DNA of 48,305 bases from an uncultured Bacteroidales bacterium (GTDB lineage: Bacteria; Bacteroidota; Bacteroidia; Bacteroidales; FEN-979), in the NCBI GenBank assembly GCA_903824935.1, contig CAIJYT010000178.1:1-48305 (forward strand), in the 5' to 3' direction. Under the pieces are notes generated by a model, which searched no databases, had not been told where the DNA came from, and saw only the letters and a program-made list of their open reading frames with translations. Each line of letters begins with the position of its first letter. Within the stretch, counting starts at the first letter, position 1. Of this stretch, positions 36,074 to 44,060 are shown piece by piece. The position numbers were made by a program, and so were the translations under genes.

Positions 36074-36100
36074 ATGAAGTATGATATCATTGTAATCGGG
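36074..36100 (+). pseudogene. 5' remnant of a flavoprotein gene
   Basis: The first nine codons (MKYDIIVIG) form the beta strand and first glycine of an FAD/NAD-binding Rossmann fold, as at the start of dihydrolipoamide dehydrogenase and similar flavoproteins. The next residues (HYGGRPW) do not continue GxGxxG, and base composition changes to that of the phage. The rest of the gene is missing from this sequence. The exact family cannot be told from nine residues. Confidence 0.55.
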
Positions 36101-36110
36101 CACTACGGTG
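36095..36110. other. Junction between chromosomal and phage DNA
   Basis: To the left lie AT-rich intergenic DNA, a Bacteroidetes-type promoter and a broken flavoprotein start. To the right lies continuous GC-rich phage coding sequence. The change takes place within about 15 bases. There is no integrase, attachment repeat or transposon end at this point, which favours an assembly chimera over a biological insertion. Confidence 0.75.
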
Positions 36111-36679
36111 GGCGGCCATGGCAGTTCGACACGCAGATGCCCTGGACAGTTGAACGCTTCACCCCCGGGGGGATGACGGCACAGGAGTGCATCGAGCATG
36201 TCTGCCAATTGAACAACGCTATGGCGGTACCCAGAGCATCTGGGGTTCTCTCCATCGTGTCGCGGAGCATCACAGAGGCAACGATTCCGCTCGGTGTGAA
36301 CCAGGTGGCAAACGACCAGACGCTTTCCTGGCCTAATTTCTACTCCATCGTTCGCTGCACCACGCAGGATGGCCAGAGCTACTACGACGCCTATGGCAAA
36401 CAGAATGGCGGGAACCTCCTAGAGGTGAGCAGTCAGCCCATGCTCTGGACCCTTAGCCAGGCCGGTGCGATGGCTGAGTCATACGCTGCCTGGTTCGGTA
36501 AGCCCCGGGCGACGGAAAGCCAAACGTGGACCCACCCTAACGCGGACACCGCACCCCCGTGGGAGGGTCTGCCCCCCTTCGCGAAGATCACCCTGAACGG
36601 GACCGGCCCCTGGCGGGTTATGTCCACCTCTCAAGACTTTGTCGAAGGCACTTGCAAGGCTGTGCTGGTGGAGGACTGA
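36101..36679 (+). CDS. Phage structural protein, N-terminus lost at the junction
   Basis: The open frame reads through from the flavoprotein remnant (ATG 36074, 201 codons in all), but only the part from about 36101 is phage. The visible 192 residues contain YGGRPWQFDTQMPWTVERF and a C-terminal WRVMSTSQDFVEGTCKAVLVED; I do not recognise the family. Its stop overlaps the ATG of the next gene (TGATG at 36677-36681), as is common in phage tail operons. The next genes are tail fibre genes, so a tail or baseplate role is likely. The native start is missing; an in-frame ATG at 36137 has no clear ribosome site. Confidence 0.6.
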   Translation, partial: HYGGRPWQFDTQMPWTVERFTPGGMTAQECIEHVCQLNNAMAVPRASGVLSIVSRSITEATIPLGVNQVANDQTLSWPNFYSIVRCTTQDGQSYYDAYGKQNGGNLLEVSSQPMLWTLSQAGAMAESYAAWFGKPRATESQTWTHPNADTAPPWEGLPPFAKITLNGTGPWRVMSTSQDFVEGTCKAVLVED

Positions 36680-37137
36680 TGACCATCTTCGTGCCTGGAA
36701 CCCCGCGAATCAAACTGACGACTGTGCTCGGGGCCCCGGTCGTCTACCTTCCGATGCCGGATCCCGGGTTCCCCACCCTCGAATGGGTGGAGAAGTCTTA
36801 CAAGACCGACCTCATCAATGGATCAGAGTCTTGCCGCAGGCTCGGCTACATCCCCGAGATCACGCTCAAGTGGGGGGCCTACGACGACCGCACCACTGAG
36901 GGTGTGGCTATCGGGCTCGCCAACGGGAATCGACCGTCCTTTGCGGACCTCATGTCGATCCTGGATAGCGCCCCCGGGTCGATTTCAATCAGCCCCGGGC
37001 CATCAGCCGGGGGCTTTGCCGCGCAGTCCTGGTCTGTGAAAACGGTCGGGGTTCTCCCCGGTGGGTTTGCCAAGGATCTGAGCATCACGCTTCGCGGCGG
37101 GACGATCTGCTCCACGAAAGTGCTGGGTAGCTTCTAA
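36679..37137 (+). CDS. Phage tail-region protein of unknown function
   Basis: A 152-residue protein starting at the ATG at 36679, which overlaps the preceding stop; its own stop overlaps the ATG of the long fibre gene (TAATG at 37135-37139). It is rich in beta-forming stretches (EITLKWGAYDD, KDLSITLRGGTICSTK) and has no membrane segment. I do not recognise the family. Translational coupling on both sides places it in the tail morphogenesis operon. Confidence 0.7.
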   Translation: MTIFVPGTPRIKLTTVLGAPVVYLPMPDPGFPTLEWVEKSYKTDLINGSESCRRLGYIPEITLKWGAYDDRTTEGVAIGLANGNRPSFADLMSILDSAPGSISISPGPSAGGFAAQSWSVKTVGVLPGGFAKDLSITLRGGTICSTKVLGSF

Positions 37138-40100
37138 TGTCAACCTCCGTCTCCTACGTCAAGGGTGGCACCAAAATCCTGTGCAGCTCTTCTGTGCTGC
37201 CCAGGCCCAGGCCCCAACTGGCCTGGCCGGTGCCCGGTTTCTCAGGCACCGATGAATCGTTCCTCTGTCTGACGCTACAGGGCATCACAGGGTCGGGAGC
37301 GGCAGGGGTGCTGGTGACTACACCTACCGCCCTCCCCGGCGGCCCTACGGCTGCCTGGACCCTCTACTGGACCTCCTACCAGGAGGTCGTCGTTGTCGTT
37401 GACCCGACGATCATCCCCCCACTTGACCCGGTGGTAGTCCCCCCGCCTGACTCAGCTTGGAATAGCCAGGTAGTCCCCAACGCAGGACTCGGTGATGGCC
37501 TGCTGCTGACTCCTCCCAATGGCTCCCAGGTCAGTTGCTACCTCGTCCGCATCGAAGCTGGGCAGACCTTCCGCTACGCAACGATCAGCACGACCACACC
37601 GATTGATACCACCCTGCTGGACATCGAACACATCCTGTCGGATGGCTGGATCACCGAGGGTTCCGAGAAGACCCAGATGCAGGGACTCTGGACGGTGGCC
37701 CAGGCAGATTACACGCGGCTCTATGCCCAGGCTTCAGCCATTTTCAACAACACGCTCGGCACGGGCGGGGCTGCGCTAGAGGCAAACGACCTAGTCGCGA
37801 CGTATGCTGCGCTGGACGCAGTCAAGGCGAACTGGGCTGTCTCTACTGTGAGCACCGACGTATCCAAGATCACCCCCAGCGTCTCGTCCCGGTGGACGGC
37901 ATGGATGAACGCGACCGCAGCCCTAACGGTGGAGATCACCTACCGGGGCCGGGGCATCTCGCAGGTAGTGGCGGCATCAACCCCGGCCTCCCCGTGGGGG
38001 CTGTTCATCCACGAGCCTGGCGCGACAACGACCATCACCGACTACTCCTCTGCGGAGCTTATCTCGGCGGGTGTCTACTCTGTCATCAAGTCCAGTTACG
38101 TCGGGAAATACTTCCTCTATGGATCGAACTTCAATTACGAGGGTGGCAGCGGGATCAACCACTTCGTGCATCTGTTCCAGTTGCGGGTGTCCTACAACAA
38201 TGCTGCCAGGTATCATCTTGAGTCACTCAAAGGTTACCGGAACTACTACCGGACCTATCACTCCGGCGATTCCTTCGGCTCGGCATATGGCGGGGGCCGG
38301 TTTGTCGTGAACGAGGACGAGGACACGGGGGCCGTCAGCTTCAGCTACGTCGCTCAGATCGCCGCGCCCACGGGCCCGGGGATCGGCGGGGTCAAGCAGG
38401 GGACCGGGCTCACCATCGCTACTGATGGAACGATCTCCCTCAACGCAGCCACAGCCCTGGTGCTGGGCGGTGTGAAGCAGGGGGCGGGTGTCGCAATCGC
38501 CACCGATGGGACACTCACCATGCCGGTGGCGACCGCATCGGTTCTCGGTGGCGTGAAGATCGGTAGTGGAATCTCGGTCGATTCTGCGGGTGTGATCTCG
38601 TCTTCGGGCGGGGGCTACACACTGCCGGTCGCAACGGCAAGCATCCTCGGCGGGGTCAAGCAGGGGACCAACATCAGTATTGATTCCGCTGGTGTGATCT
38701 CGTCCTCTGCCTCTGGCGGCGGTAGCGTGACCAGTGTCAGCGGCACGGGGACGGTGTCGGGGCTGACCCTGACTGGCACCGTGACCACCACCGGGAGCCT
38801 CACGCTGGGTGGGGCCATCACGGGTCTTGAACCGACGATCCCCGCTGGCACCGCATCCTATTTCTGGCGGGGCAACAAGACTTGGGCCGCGCTGGCATCT
38901 GGGGATGTGACCACTGCACTCGGGTTCACCCCACTCTCGCCCTCCACTGGAGTGACCTCATTCAATACACGGACTGGGGCGGTATCGCTGGCATCTGGTG
39001 ATGTGACCGGTGCGCTGGGGTATACGCCAGTGAACAAAGCTGGCGATTCCATGGGTGGGGCGCTCCAGTTTGGAACCGACATCGGAACCTCCAAACCCGC
39101 TGGTCTCTTCAAGCACGCAGACGCGGGATTCATACTCCAGGCGGGGAGTGGCTCCACCGATGATTTCGCCTTGGTGGATTACGCCTTCTCTCAGCGGATC
39201 ATGCATGTGCCGCACAACACGTTCACCGTCGTGTTCGCTGGCGCAGTGACCGGGACGAGCTTCAACGGCATGACCGGACTTGGGGCCGCATCTCCGCTGA
39301 TGGACTCGGCAGCTACGGTAGGCACCTCCACCCTCCTCTCCCGTCAAGACCACATCCACCCCAGCGACACCACCAGGTTGTGGAACACCTACCTAGTGAA
39401 TAAGTCCCTGAGTGACGCGAACACGATCACGCTCGGGACAGAGACCCACTACCTCAACCAAGCTTGCACGTATAAGCCCGCAGGGACCGACCACGCTTGC
39501 CTGACGATGGCCTATTCGACCGCGTGGGCAGTACAGCTGGCGGGGGACTGGCGGAACAACAACTGGTACGTCCGCAACCAGAATGCCGGGACTTGGGGGG
39601 CCTGGGCGACACTGCTCACCACAGGCAACATCAACACCCAGGCGGCCACCCTTCAGGCCATCTCGGCCATGCGTGGTGCGCCGATCATCGGCACATACGC
39701 TGAGATGCTGGCGAATACTTGGGTCACCCCCATCGCAAACGTGACCTTTTACTACGCGACCGACCACACTGCCAGCGATGGCAAGCCCGGCGCCTTGTAT
39801 CTCTACACTGGATCTGGGTGGACGGAGCAGACCCCATCCGTGGTGGCCGGGCGAGTCACGGCTGCGGTCATCTCGGCTGGGGCCATAGGCGCCACCTCCC
39901 TCGCTACCCGTGTCGCCCTGGTCAGTCAGGTGATCTGCTCCGAGGTGTTCCAATCGGGTGGGGCAGGCTATTCGACTTGGTCCGTCCCCGGCAACAACAC
40001 TGGCACCCCCGTGGGCTGGGCCATCTACGCGAGTCCCATCGCGACCAAATACGCAGACTCGACCACGGACAATGTGGTCGCCGAGTTTGGCGGGAACATC

Positions 40101-40682
40101 TCTATCGGGGGGATGAAAGCTGCGGTCATCGTTGACCGGATCAAGGGGAACACCTACCCGTTCACCAGCTCCGGCACCTGGACCTGTCCCGAAGGCATCA
40201 CCACCGTCAAGATGACCCTCCAGGGGCCGGGCGGGGCAGGAGCGGACGGGACGGTGGACTATTCAGGAGGAGGTGGGGGAGGCGGGGCCTTCATCAAACG
40301 GGATGTGGTTGTTGTCCCGGGGACCGTCTATGGCGTCAACATCTCCAACTACGGCTACGTCCAAGTTGTCGGAGGCGCCGTGAACCTGGTCGCATACGCT
40401 GGCTCGGCGGGGTCGGGGATCTCCGGCGGGGCCGGGGGCGCGACCTACGGTGTCACAAACGCGGTCGGGTTCCATCCGGAATTCGAGTGGTCGGAGATCG
40501 GACACATCGGCGCAACCAGCCGGGTCCGCGACGATCTCGGTGGGGAGCTGATGCTCGCCGGGGCCATCGGCGGCCAGCAGTATTCCCTCGGAGGGAATGG
40601 CGGAACAGGCGGCGGGTCCAGTCGGTCAGGAGGATCAGCCGGGACACTCGGCCAGACGGGCTACGTGAGGATCAAGTGGTAA
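37137..40682 (+). CDS. Phage tail fibre protein with GGVK repeats and pyocin-knob-like segment
   Basis: An 1181-residue fibre. The N-terminal 400 residues are unique. Four GGVKxGxxI-type repeats follow (DNA about 38383-38720), each pairing a GGVK turn with a DGTIS or AGVIS strand. Next come FNTRTGAVSLASGDVTGALG and a DHIHP motif near residue 740. A segment of the pyocin-knob type (YLVNKSLSDANTITLGTETHYLN, GTWGAWATLLTTGN; here abbreviated at its ends) precedes a C-terminal glycine-rich domain (SGGGGGGAF) that probably binds the host receptor. Such modular repeats are typical of trimeric tail fibres. The host is unknown. Confidence 0.85.
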   Translation: MSTSVSYVKGGTKILCSSSVLPRPRPQLAWPVPGFSGTDESFLCLTLQGITGSGAAGVLVTTPTALPGGPTAAWTLYWTSYQEVVVVVDPTIIPPLDPVVVPPPDSAWNSQVVPNAGLGDGLLLTPPNGSQVSCYLVRIEAGQTFRYATISTTTPIDTTLLDIEHILSDGWITEGSEKTQMQGLWTVAQADYTRLYAQASAIFNNTLGTGGAALEANDLVATYAALDAVKANWAVSTVSTDVSKITPSVSSRWTAWMNATAALTVEITYRGRGISQVVAASTPASPWGLFIHEPGATTTITDYSSAELISAGVYSVIKSSYVGKYFLYGSNFNYEGGSGINHFVHLFQLRVSYNNAARYHLESLKGYRNYYRTYHSGDSFGSAYGGGRFVVNEDEDTGAVSFSYVAQIAAPTGPGIGGVKQGTGLTIATDGTISLNAATALVLGGVKQGAGVAIATDGTLTMPVATASVLGGVKIGSGISVDSAGVISSSGGGYTLPVATASILGGVKQGTNISIDSAGVISSSASGGGSVTSVSGTGTVSGLTLTGTVTTTGSLTLGGAITGLEPTIPAGTASYFWRGNKTWAALASGDVTTALGFTPLSPSTGVTSFNTRTGAVSLASGDVTGALGYTPVNKAGDSMGGALQFGTDIGTSKPAGLFKHADAGFILQAGSGSTDDFALVDYAFSQRIMHVPHNTFTVVFAGAVTGTSFNGMTGLGAASPLMDSAATVGTSTLLSRQDHIHPSDTTRLWNTYLVNKSLSDANTITLGTETHYLNQACTYKPAGTDHACLTMAYSTAWAVQLAGDWRNNNWYVRNQNAGTWGAWATLLTTGNINTQAATLQAISAMRGAPIIGTYAEMLANTWVTPIANVTFYYATDHTASDGKPGALYLYTGSGWTEQTPSVVAGRVTAAVISAGAIGATSLATRVALVSQVICSEVFQSGGAGYSTWSVPGNNTGTPVGWAIYASPIATKYADSTTDNVVAEFGGNISIGGMKAAVIVDRIKGNTYPFTSSGTWTCPEGITTVKMTLQGPGGAGADGTVDYSGGGGGGGAFIKRDVVVVPGTVYGVNISNYGYVQVVGGAVNLVAYAGSAGSGISGGAGGATYGVTNAVGFHPEFEWSEIGHIGATSRVRDDLGGELMLAGAIGGQQYSLGGNGGTGGGSSRSGGSAGTLGQTGYVRIKW
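38383..38720 (+). repeat. Four in-frame GGVK repeats in the tail fibre gene
   Basis: Imperfect coding repeats of about 75-110 bases, each beginning with a GGxGTxAAG-like codon set for GGVK and ending near a ISS or LTM strand. Protein copies: GGVKQGTGLTIATDGTIS, GGVKQGAGVAIATDGTLT, GGVKIGSGISVDSAGVIS, GGVKQGTNISIDSAGVIS. Confidence 0.75.
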
Positions 40683-40725
40683 GCAAAGGAATCAATCAGT
40701 AGCGTCTTCAACCCCGGGAGTTCTC

Positions 40726-41124
40726 ATGGCAACAAATCTCATCTTTGACCAGGCCACCACCAACAGGCGGGAGTTCCAGTGCCTCAACGCTAACGGCACT
40801 GCCGTTAGCTTTACCGGCTGCACGCTCAACTTCTTCGCCCATCTCGGCTCCGATTACTCGGGCCCGAAGATCATCGATCTGGACAATGCGTCCAAGGGTG
40901 GCGTGCTTTTGGTGTCTGGTAGACCTGTGGTCACCTTAACCGCGCCCCAGTCCATTGCGCTGCCCCTCTACCGGGCGCCCGGCATCTCGGGTGCTGAAGT
41001 GTTGTCTGACGGGACCACTCGCTATGACACGGGCGCCTTGTGCCAGTGGTCCTTGCTGTGCAACTGGGTCAACGGTGACACCACTCTTCTCTCCAGCGGC
41101 TCCATGATCATCACCCGGCGGTAG
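40726..41124 (+). CDS. Phage protein of unknown function in the tail region
   Basis: A 132-residue soluble protein starting at an ATG ten bases after a GGGAG ribosome site. It is predicted to be mostly beta strand (NLIFDQATTNRREFQCLN, GRPVVTLTAPQSIALPLY) with four cysteines. Small proteins like this often precede fibre genes as baseplate or fibre-attachment factors, but I do not recognise this one. It lies between two fibre-type genes on the plus strand. Confidence 0.7.
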   Translation: MATNLIFDQATTNRREFQCLNANGTAVSFTGCTLNFFAHLGSDYSGPKIIDLDNASKGGVLLVSGRPVVTLTAPQSIALPLYRAPGISGAEVLSDGTTRYDTGALCQWSLLCNWVNGDTTLLSSGSMIITRR

Positions 41125-41132
41125 GAGGGGCA

Positions 41133-41417
41133 ATGTCTGACAACACCATCAGCGTAAGAGTCCTGCCACCCGCCCCGGTAGCGACGGTGCTGATTTCGGA
41201 GCAGGGCCCCCCGGGGCCAAGGGGAGAGCCTTTCTTTTTCAGACAGATTTCCGAATCTATGGAATGGATGGTCGCGCACAACCTCGGGCACTACCCGCTT
41301 GTCTCTGTGTCGGACTCGGCGGGAAGTGTCCTGATGGCCCAGGTCAACAACATCGACACAAACAATCTGACTGTCCGCTTCAATCTTCCCATTACCGGCA
41401 CGGCATCGTGCGTCTAG
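41133..41417 (+). CDS. Small phage tail protein with collagen-like motif
   Basis: A 94-residue protein with AGGAGG six bases before the ATG. Residues 24-32 read EQGPPGPRGE, a short collagen-like GPPGPRG triplet run. The C-terminal part (HNLGHYPLVSVSDSAG, TVRFNLPITGTASC) matches a small beta domain often found at the tips of phage fibres. It is probably a fibre accessory or tip protein. The next gene, a long fibre, starts 15 bases later. Confidence 0.7.
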   Translation: MSDNTISVRVLPPAPVATVLISEQGPPGPRGEPFFFRQISESMEWMVAHNLGHYPLVSVSDSAGSVLMAQVNNIDTNNLTVRFNLPITGTASCV

Positions 41418-41432
41418 ATCCAGGAGATCACC

Positions 41433-43487
41433 GTGGCTATCCCGATCATTACCAATCTTGATGGTGGGGCAAGCGTCCAGCTCCAGAACATGCTGCTCCA
41501 CATCCTCACGTCGGATCCCGGCAGCCCGGTGCAGGGCCAGTTCTGGTTCAACAGTGGGTCCAAGGTGGCGCGGTTCCACGACGGCACTGCCACCCAGACC
41601 CTGGCGATGCTCTCGACCAGGCTTGACCAGTTCGCCGCACCGACCAGCGCCCTGGCGATGAACGGCAACAAGATCACGGGCCTCGCCACTCCTACCGCCA
41701 GCGGGGACGCTGCGACCTGGGACTGGGTGAACTCAGTTGTGAACGGTTACGACTGGAAGCAGTCGGTGGCTGCGGCATCCACTGGGGCCATCGCGTTCTC
41801 CGGCTCGGCGCCTGACACGCTGGACGGTGTGACCCTCGCGGTCGGCAGCCGGGTACTCCTGAAGGCCCAGACGGGTGGGGTGGACAACGGCATCTACGTT
41901 GTGTCCTCGCTCGGCACTGGCGCGGACGGCACCTGGGTGCGTGCCTCGGATGCGAGTTCATCCGCCATGGTCACGACCGGCATGACCGTGTTCGTGGATG
42001 GAGGCACTGCCAACGGCAGCACCAGTTGGTCCTTGGTAACGGCCAGCCCAACGCTCGGCACCACGGCGCTGGTCTTCACCCAGACCTCAGGCCAGGGTAG
42101 CTACACAGGCAGCAACCTCGGGACCGGGACGGTCATCTACGCTGGGTCCAGCGGGAATCAGTTCCAGTTCAACTCCCTGGCCTCCGGCAACACTGCTATT
42201 GGTCTTGCCCTCGCTGCGGGGACCATCACTGCCACCTTCGCCCCCGGCAACGTGGACAAGAACGCTCTCGGCGGATCTGTCCTGTCGGTCGCCAACGGTG
42301 GCACCGGCTCGGCCACCCAGAACTTTGCTGACCTCTCCACCACGCAGACCATCGGCGGGGCGAAGACCTTCTCATCCACGATCACCGGCAATGTGAGCGG
42401 CACTGCTGCCAACGTCACTGGCACGGTTGCGGTGGCTAACGGTGGCACCGGGCAGACCACGGTGCAGGCTGCCATCAATAGCCTGGTCGGCGGGGCTGGG
42501 TCTTCGGGGCAGGTTCTCCGCAGCAATGGCACCAACGTGGTCATGGCCGCCCTGGCCTCCACCGATCTCCCGGCGACCATCGCTGCCGACACGACCGGCA
42601 CTGCTGCCAACGTCACTGGCACGGTCGCAGTGGCTAACGGCGGCACGGGTGCCGTCACTGCTCCTCTGGCGCGGGCGGCTTTGTCCGCTGCGGTCCTCGG
42701 GGCCAATAGCGACATCACCAGCTTGTCTGGTTTGACCACTGCCCTCACGGTCGGGCAGGGTGGCACTGGCGCGACCACGCTCACCGGGTTCGTCTACGGC
42801 AACGGGGCAGGGGCCTTTACGGCTTCCACCACCATCGCTGGTTCCGCCATCTCGGGTAACATCTCCGGCACTGCCGCGAATGTGACGGGGACGGTCGCAA
42901 TCACCAATGGTGGCACGGGTCAGACCACTCGCCAGCTCGGACTGAACGCAATCGCCGGGGCAGTTACCTCGGGCCTGGTCATGCGGGGCGACGGCACGAA
43001 TGTCGGCATGGGTTCCCTGCTCTCGTCCGATCTCCCGGCGACCATCGCTGCCAACACCTCTGGCACAGCCGCTGGGCTGTCTGCCACGCTGGCTGTCGCG
43101 AGTGGCGGCACGGGAGCCACTACGGCACCCCTGGCGCGGGCGGCATTGTCCGCTGCGGTCCTCGGGGCCAATAGCGACATCACCAGCCTCTCTGGCCTTA
43201 CCACTGCGCTCACGGTGGCGCAGGGTGGCACGGGCGCGGCGACTGCTGCTGGGTCGAAGACGAACCTGGGGTTCATGGGCCGGTATGCGGTCAACAACAC
43301 TGCCGGGGCCAGCAGCACGGTCAACCATCTGCTCAACACCACGGACATCACCGTGAGCGTCTGGGAGCTGTCGGGCAGTAAGCGGATGGTCATGTGCGAG
43401 GTGGACATCACGGATGCCAACCACATCGTCGTGTATACCGCCAACAGTCCTTCCGCCGGAGCCTACCGCATCGTTGTCATGGGCTAG
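41433..43487 (+). CDS. Phage tail fibre protein with NGGTG repeats
   Basis: A 684-residue fibre starting at GTG 41433, preceded by AGGAG. The N-terminal region (TNLDGGASVQLQNMLLHIL, DPGSPVQGQFWFNSGSK) anchors fibres in several tail types. The middle repeats a TGTVAVANGGTGQTT unit at least six times, a common triple-stranded shaft motif. Sections share near-identical DNA (42666-42722 and 43131-43187). A small C-terminal domain ends in SPSAGAYRIVVMG. The repeats give scope for length change by recombination. Confidence 0.88.
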   Translation: MAIPIITNLDGGASVQLQNMLLHILTSDPGSPVQGQFWFNSGSKVARFHDGTATQTLAMLSTRLDQFAAPTSALAMNGNKITGLATPTASGDAATWDWVNSVVNGYDWKQSVAAASTGAIAFSGSAPDTLDGVTLAVGSRVLLKAQTGGVDNGIYVVSSLGTGADGTWVRASDASSSAMVTTGMTVFVDGGTANGSTSWSLVTASPTLGTTALVFTQTSGQGSYTGSNLGTGTVIYAGSSGNQFQFNSLASGNTAIGLALAAGTITATFAPGNVDKNALGGSVLSVANGGTGSATQNFADLSTTQTIGGAKTFSSTITGNVSGTAANVTGTVAVANGGTGQTTVQAAINSLVGGAGSSGQVLRSNGTNVVMAALASTDLPATIAADTTGTAANVTGTVAVANGGTGAVTAPLARAALSAAVLGANSDITSLSGLTTALTVGQGGTGATTLTGFVYGNGAGAFTASTTIAGSAISGNISGTAANVTGTVAITNGGTGQTTRQLGLNAIAGAVTSGLVMRGDGTNVGMGSLLSSDLPATIAANTSGTAAGLSATLAVASGGTGATTAPLARAALSAAVLGANSDITSLSGLTTALTVAQGGTGAATAAGSKTNLGFMGRYAVNNTAGASSTVNHLLNTTDITVSVWELSGSKRMVMCEVDITDANHIVVYTANSPSAGAYRIVVMG
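42666..43187 (+). repeat. Near-identical direct DNA repeats in the fibre shaft
   Basis: The 57 bases at 42666-42722 recur at 43131-43187 with a single mismatch; the offset of 465 bases keeps frame. A shorter pair beginning at 42399 and 42598 encodes GTAANVTGTVAVANGGTG twice. Other copies in the gene differ at wobble positions. Confidence 0.85.
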
Positions 43488-43490
43488 TCC

Positions 43491-44060
43491 ATGAGCATCC
43501 CAGCCCTAAGCCCACTCACACTCTTGAGCCTGGCTACCGACCCCTCCACGGGGTCGGTGGGTGATCACTATTTCAACACCGCCACCTCTGCCATCAAAGT
43601 CTGTACGAATGCTACAGGACCGATCTGGGCTGCGGTAGGTAGCGGGGGAGTGTCCCTCGGCTCCGCAACCCCTCTCGTCGATGGGACCGCAGCAGTCGGG
43701 ACAAGCTCCAGCGCCAGCCATGAGGACCATGTCCACCCGAAGGCCACCCCATCGATTCAGACAGTGACCTCTTCCGCTACGGTCACCCCGGCGCAGACCG
43801 ACGACCAGGTTGTGATCACGGCCCAGGCCGCTGGGTTGACGCTGGCGAATCCCGCAGGGTCTCCAGTCCAGGGGCAGAAACTCATCATCCGCAGCAAGGA
43901 TAACGGCACGGCCAGGGCTATTACGTTCGGGAGCCAGTACCGCGCAATGGGGAATACTCTGCCAACTACTACGGTAGTGGGGAAGACCACATATCTCGGG
44001 TTGATCTTTAATTCCACAGATACCAAGTGGGACTTGGTCGCCTTGGCGCAGGAGGCTTAG
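43491..44060 (+). CDS. Phage fibre-like protein with DHVHP motif
   Basis: A 189-residue protein starting three bases after the fibre stop. Residues 55-85 (PLVDGTAAVGTSSSASHEDH, then VHP) repeat a motif found in the large fibre at 37137 (PLMDSAATVGTSTLLSRQDH, then IHP). The histidines may bind metal within a fibre trimer. The C-terminal half (GQKLIIRSKDNGTARAITFG, DTKWDLVALAQ) resembles beta-helical tail-spike tips. It is probably a minor fibre or head-tip protein. Confidence 0.75.
   Translation: MSIPALSPLTLLSLATDPSTGSVGDHYFNTATSAIKVCTNATGPIWAAVGSGGVSLGSATPLVDGTAAVGTSSSASHEDHVHPKATPSIQTVTSSATVTPAQTDDQVVITAQAAGLTLANPAGSPVQGQKLIIRSKDNGTARAITFGSQYRAMGNTLPTTTVVGKTTYLGLIFNSTDTKWDLVALAQEA

Noticed and set aside
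38383-38720. CRISPR-like array
   Set aside because: The repeats are imperfect, in frame and encode GGVK shaft modules of a tail fibre; there are no unique spacers between constant repeats.
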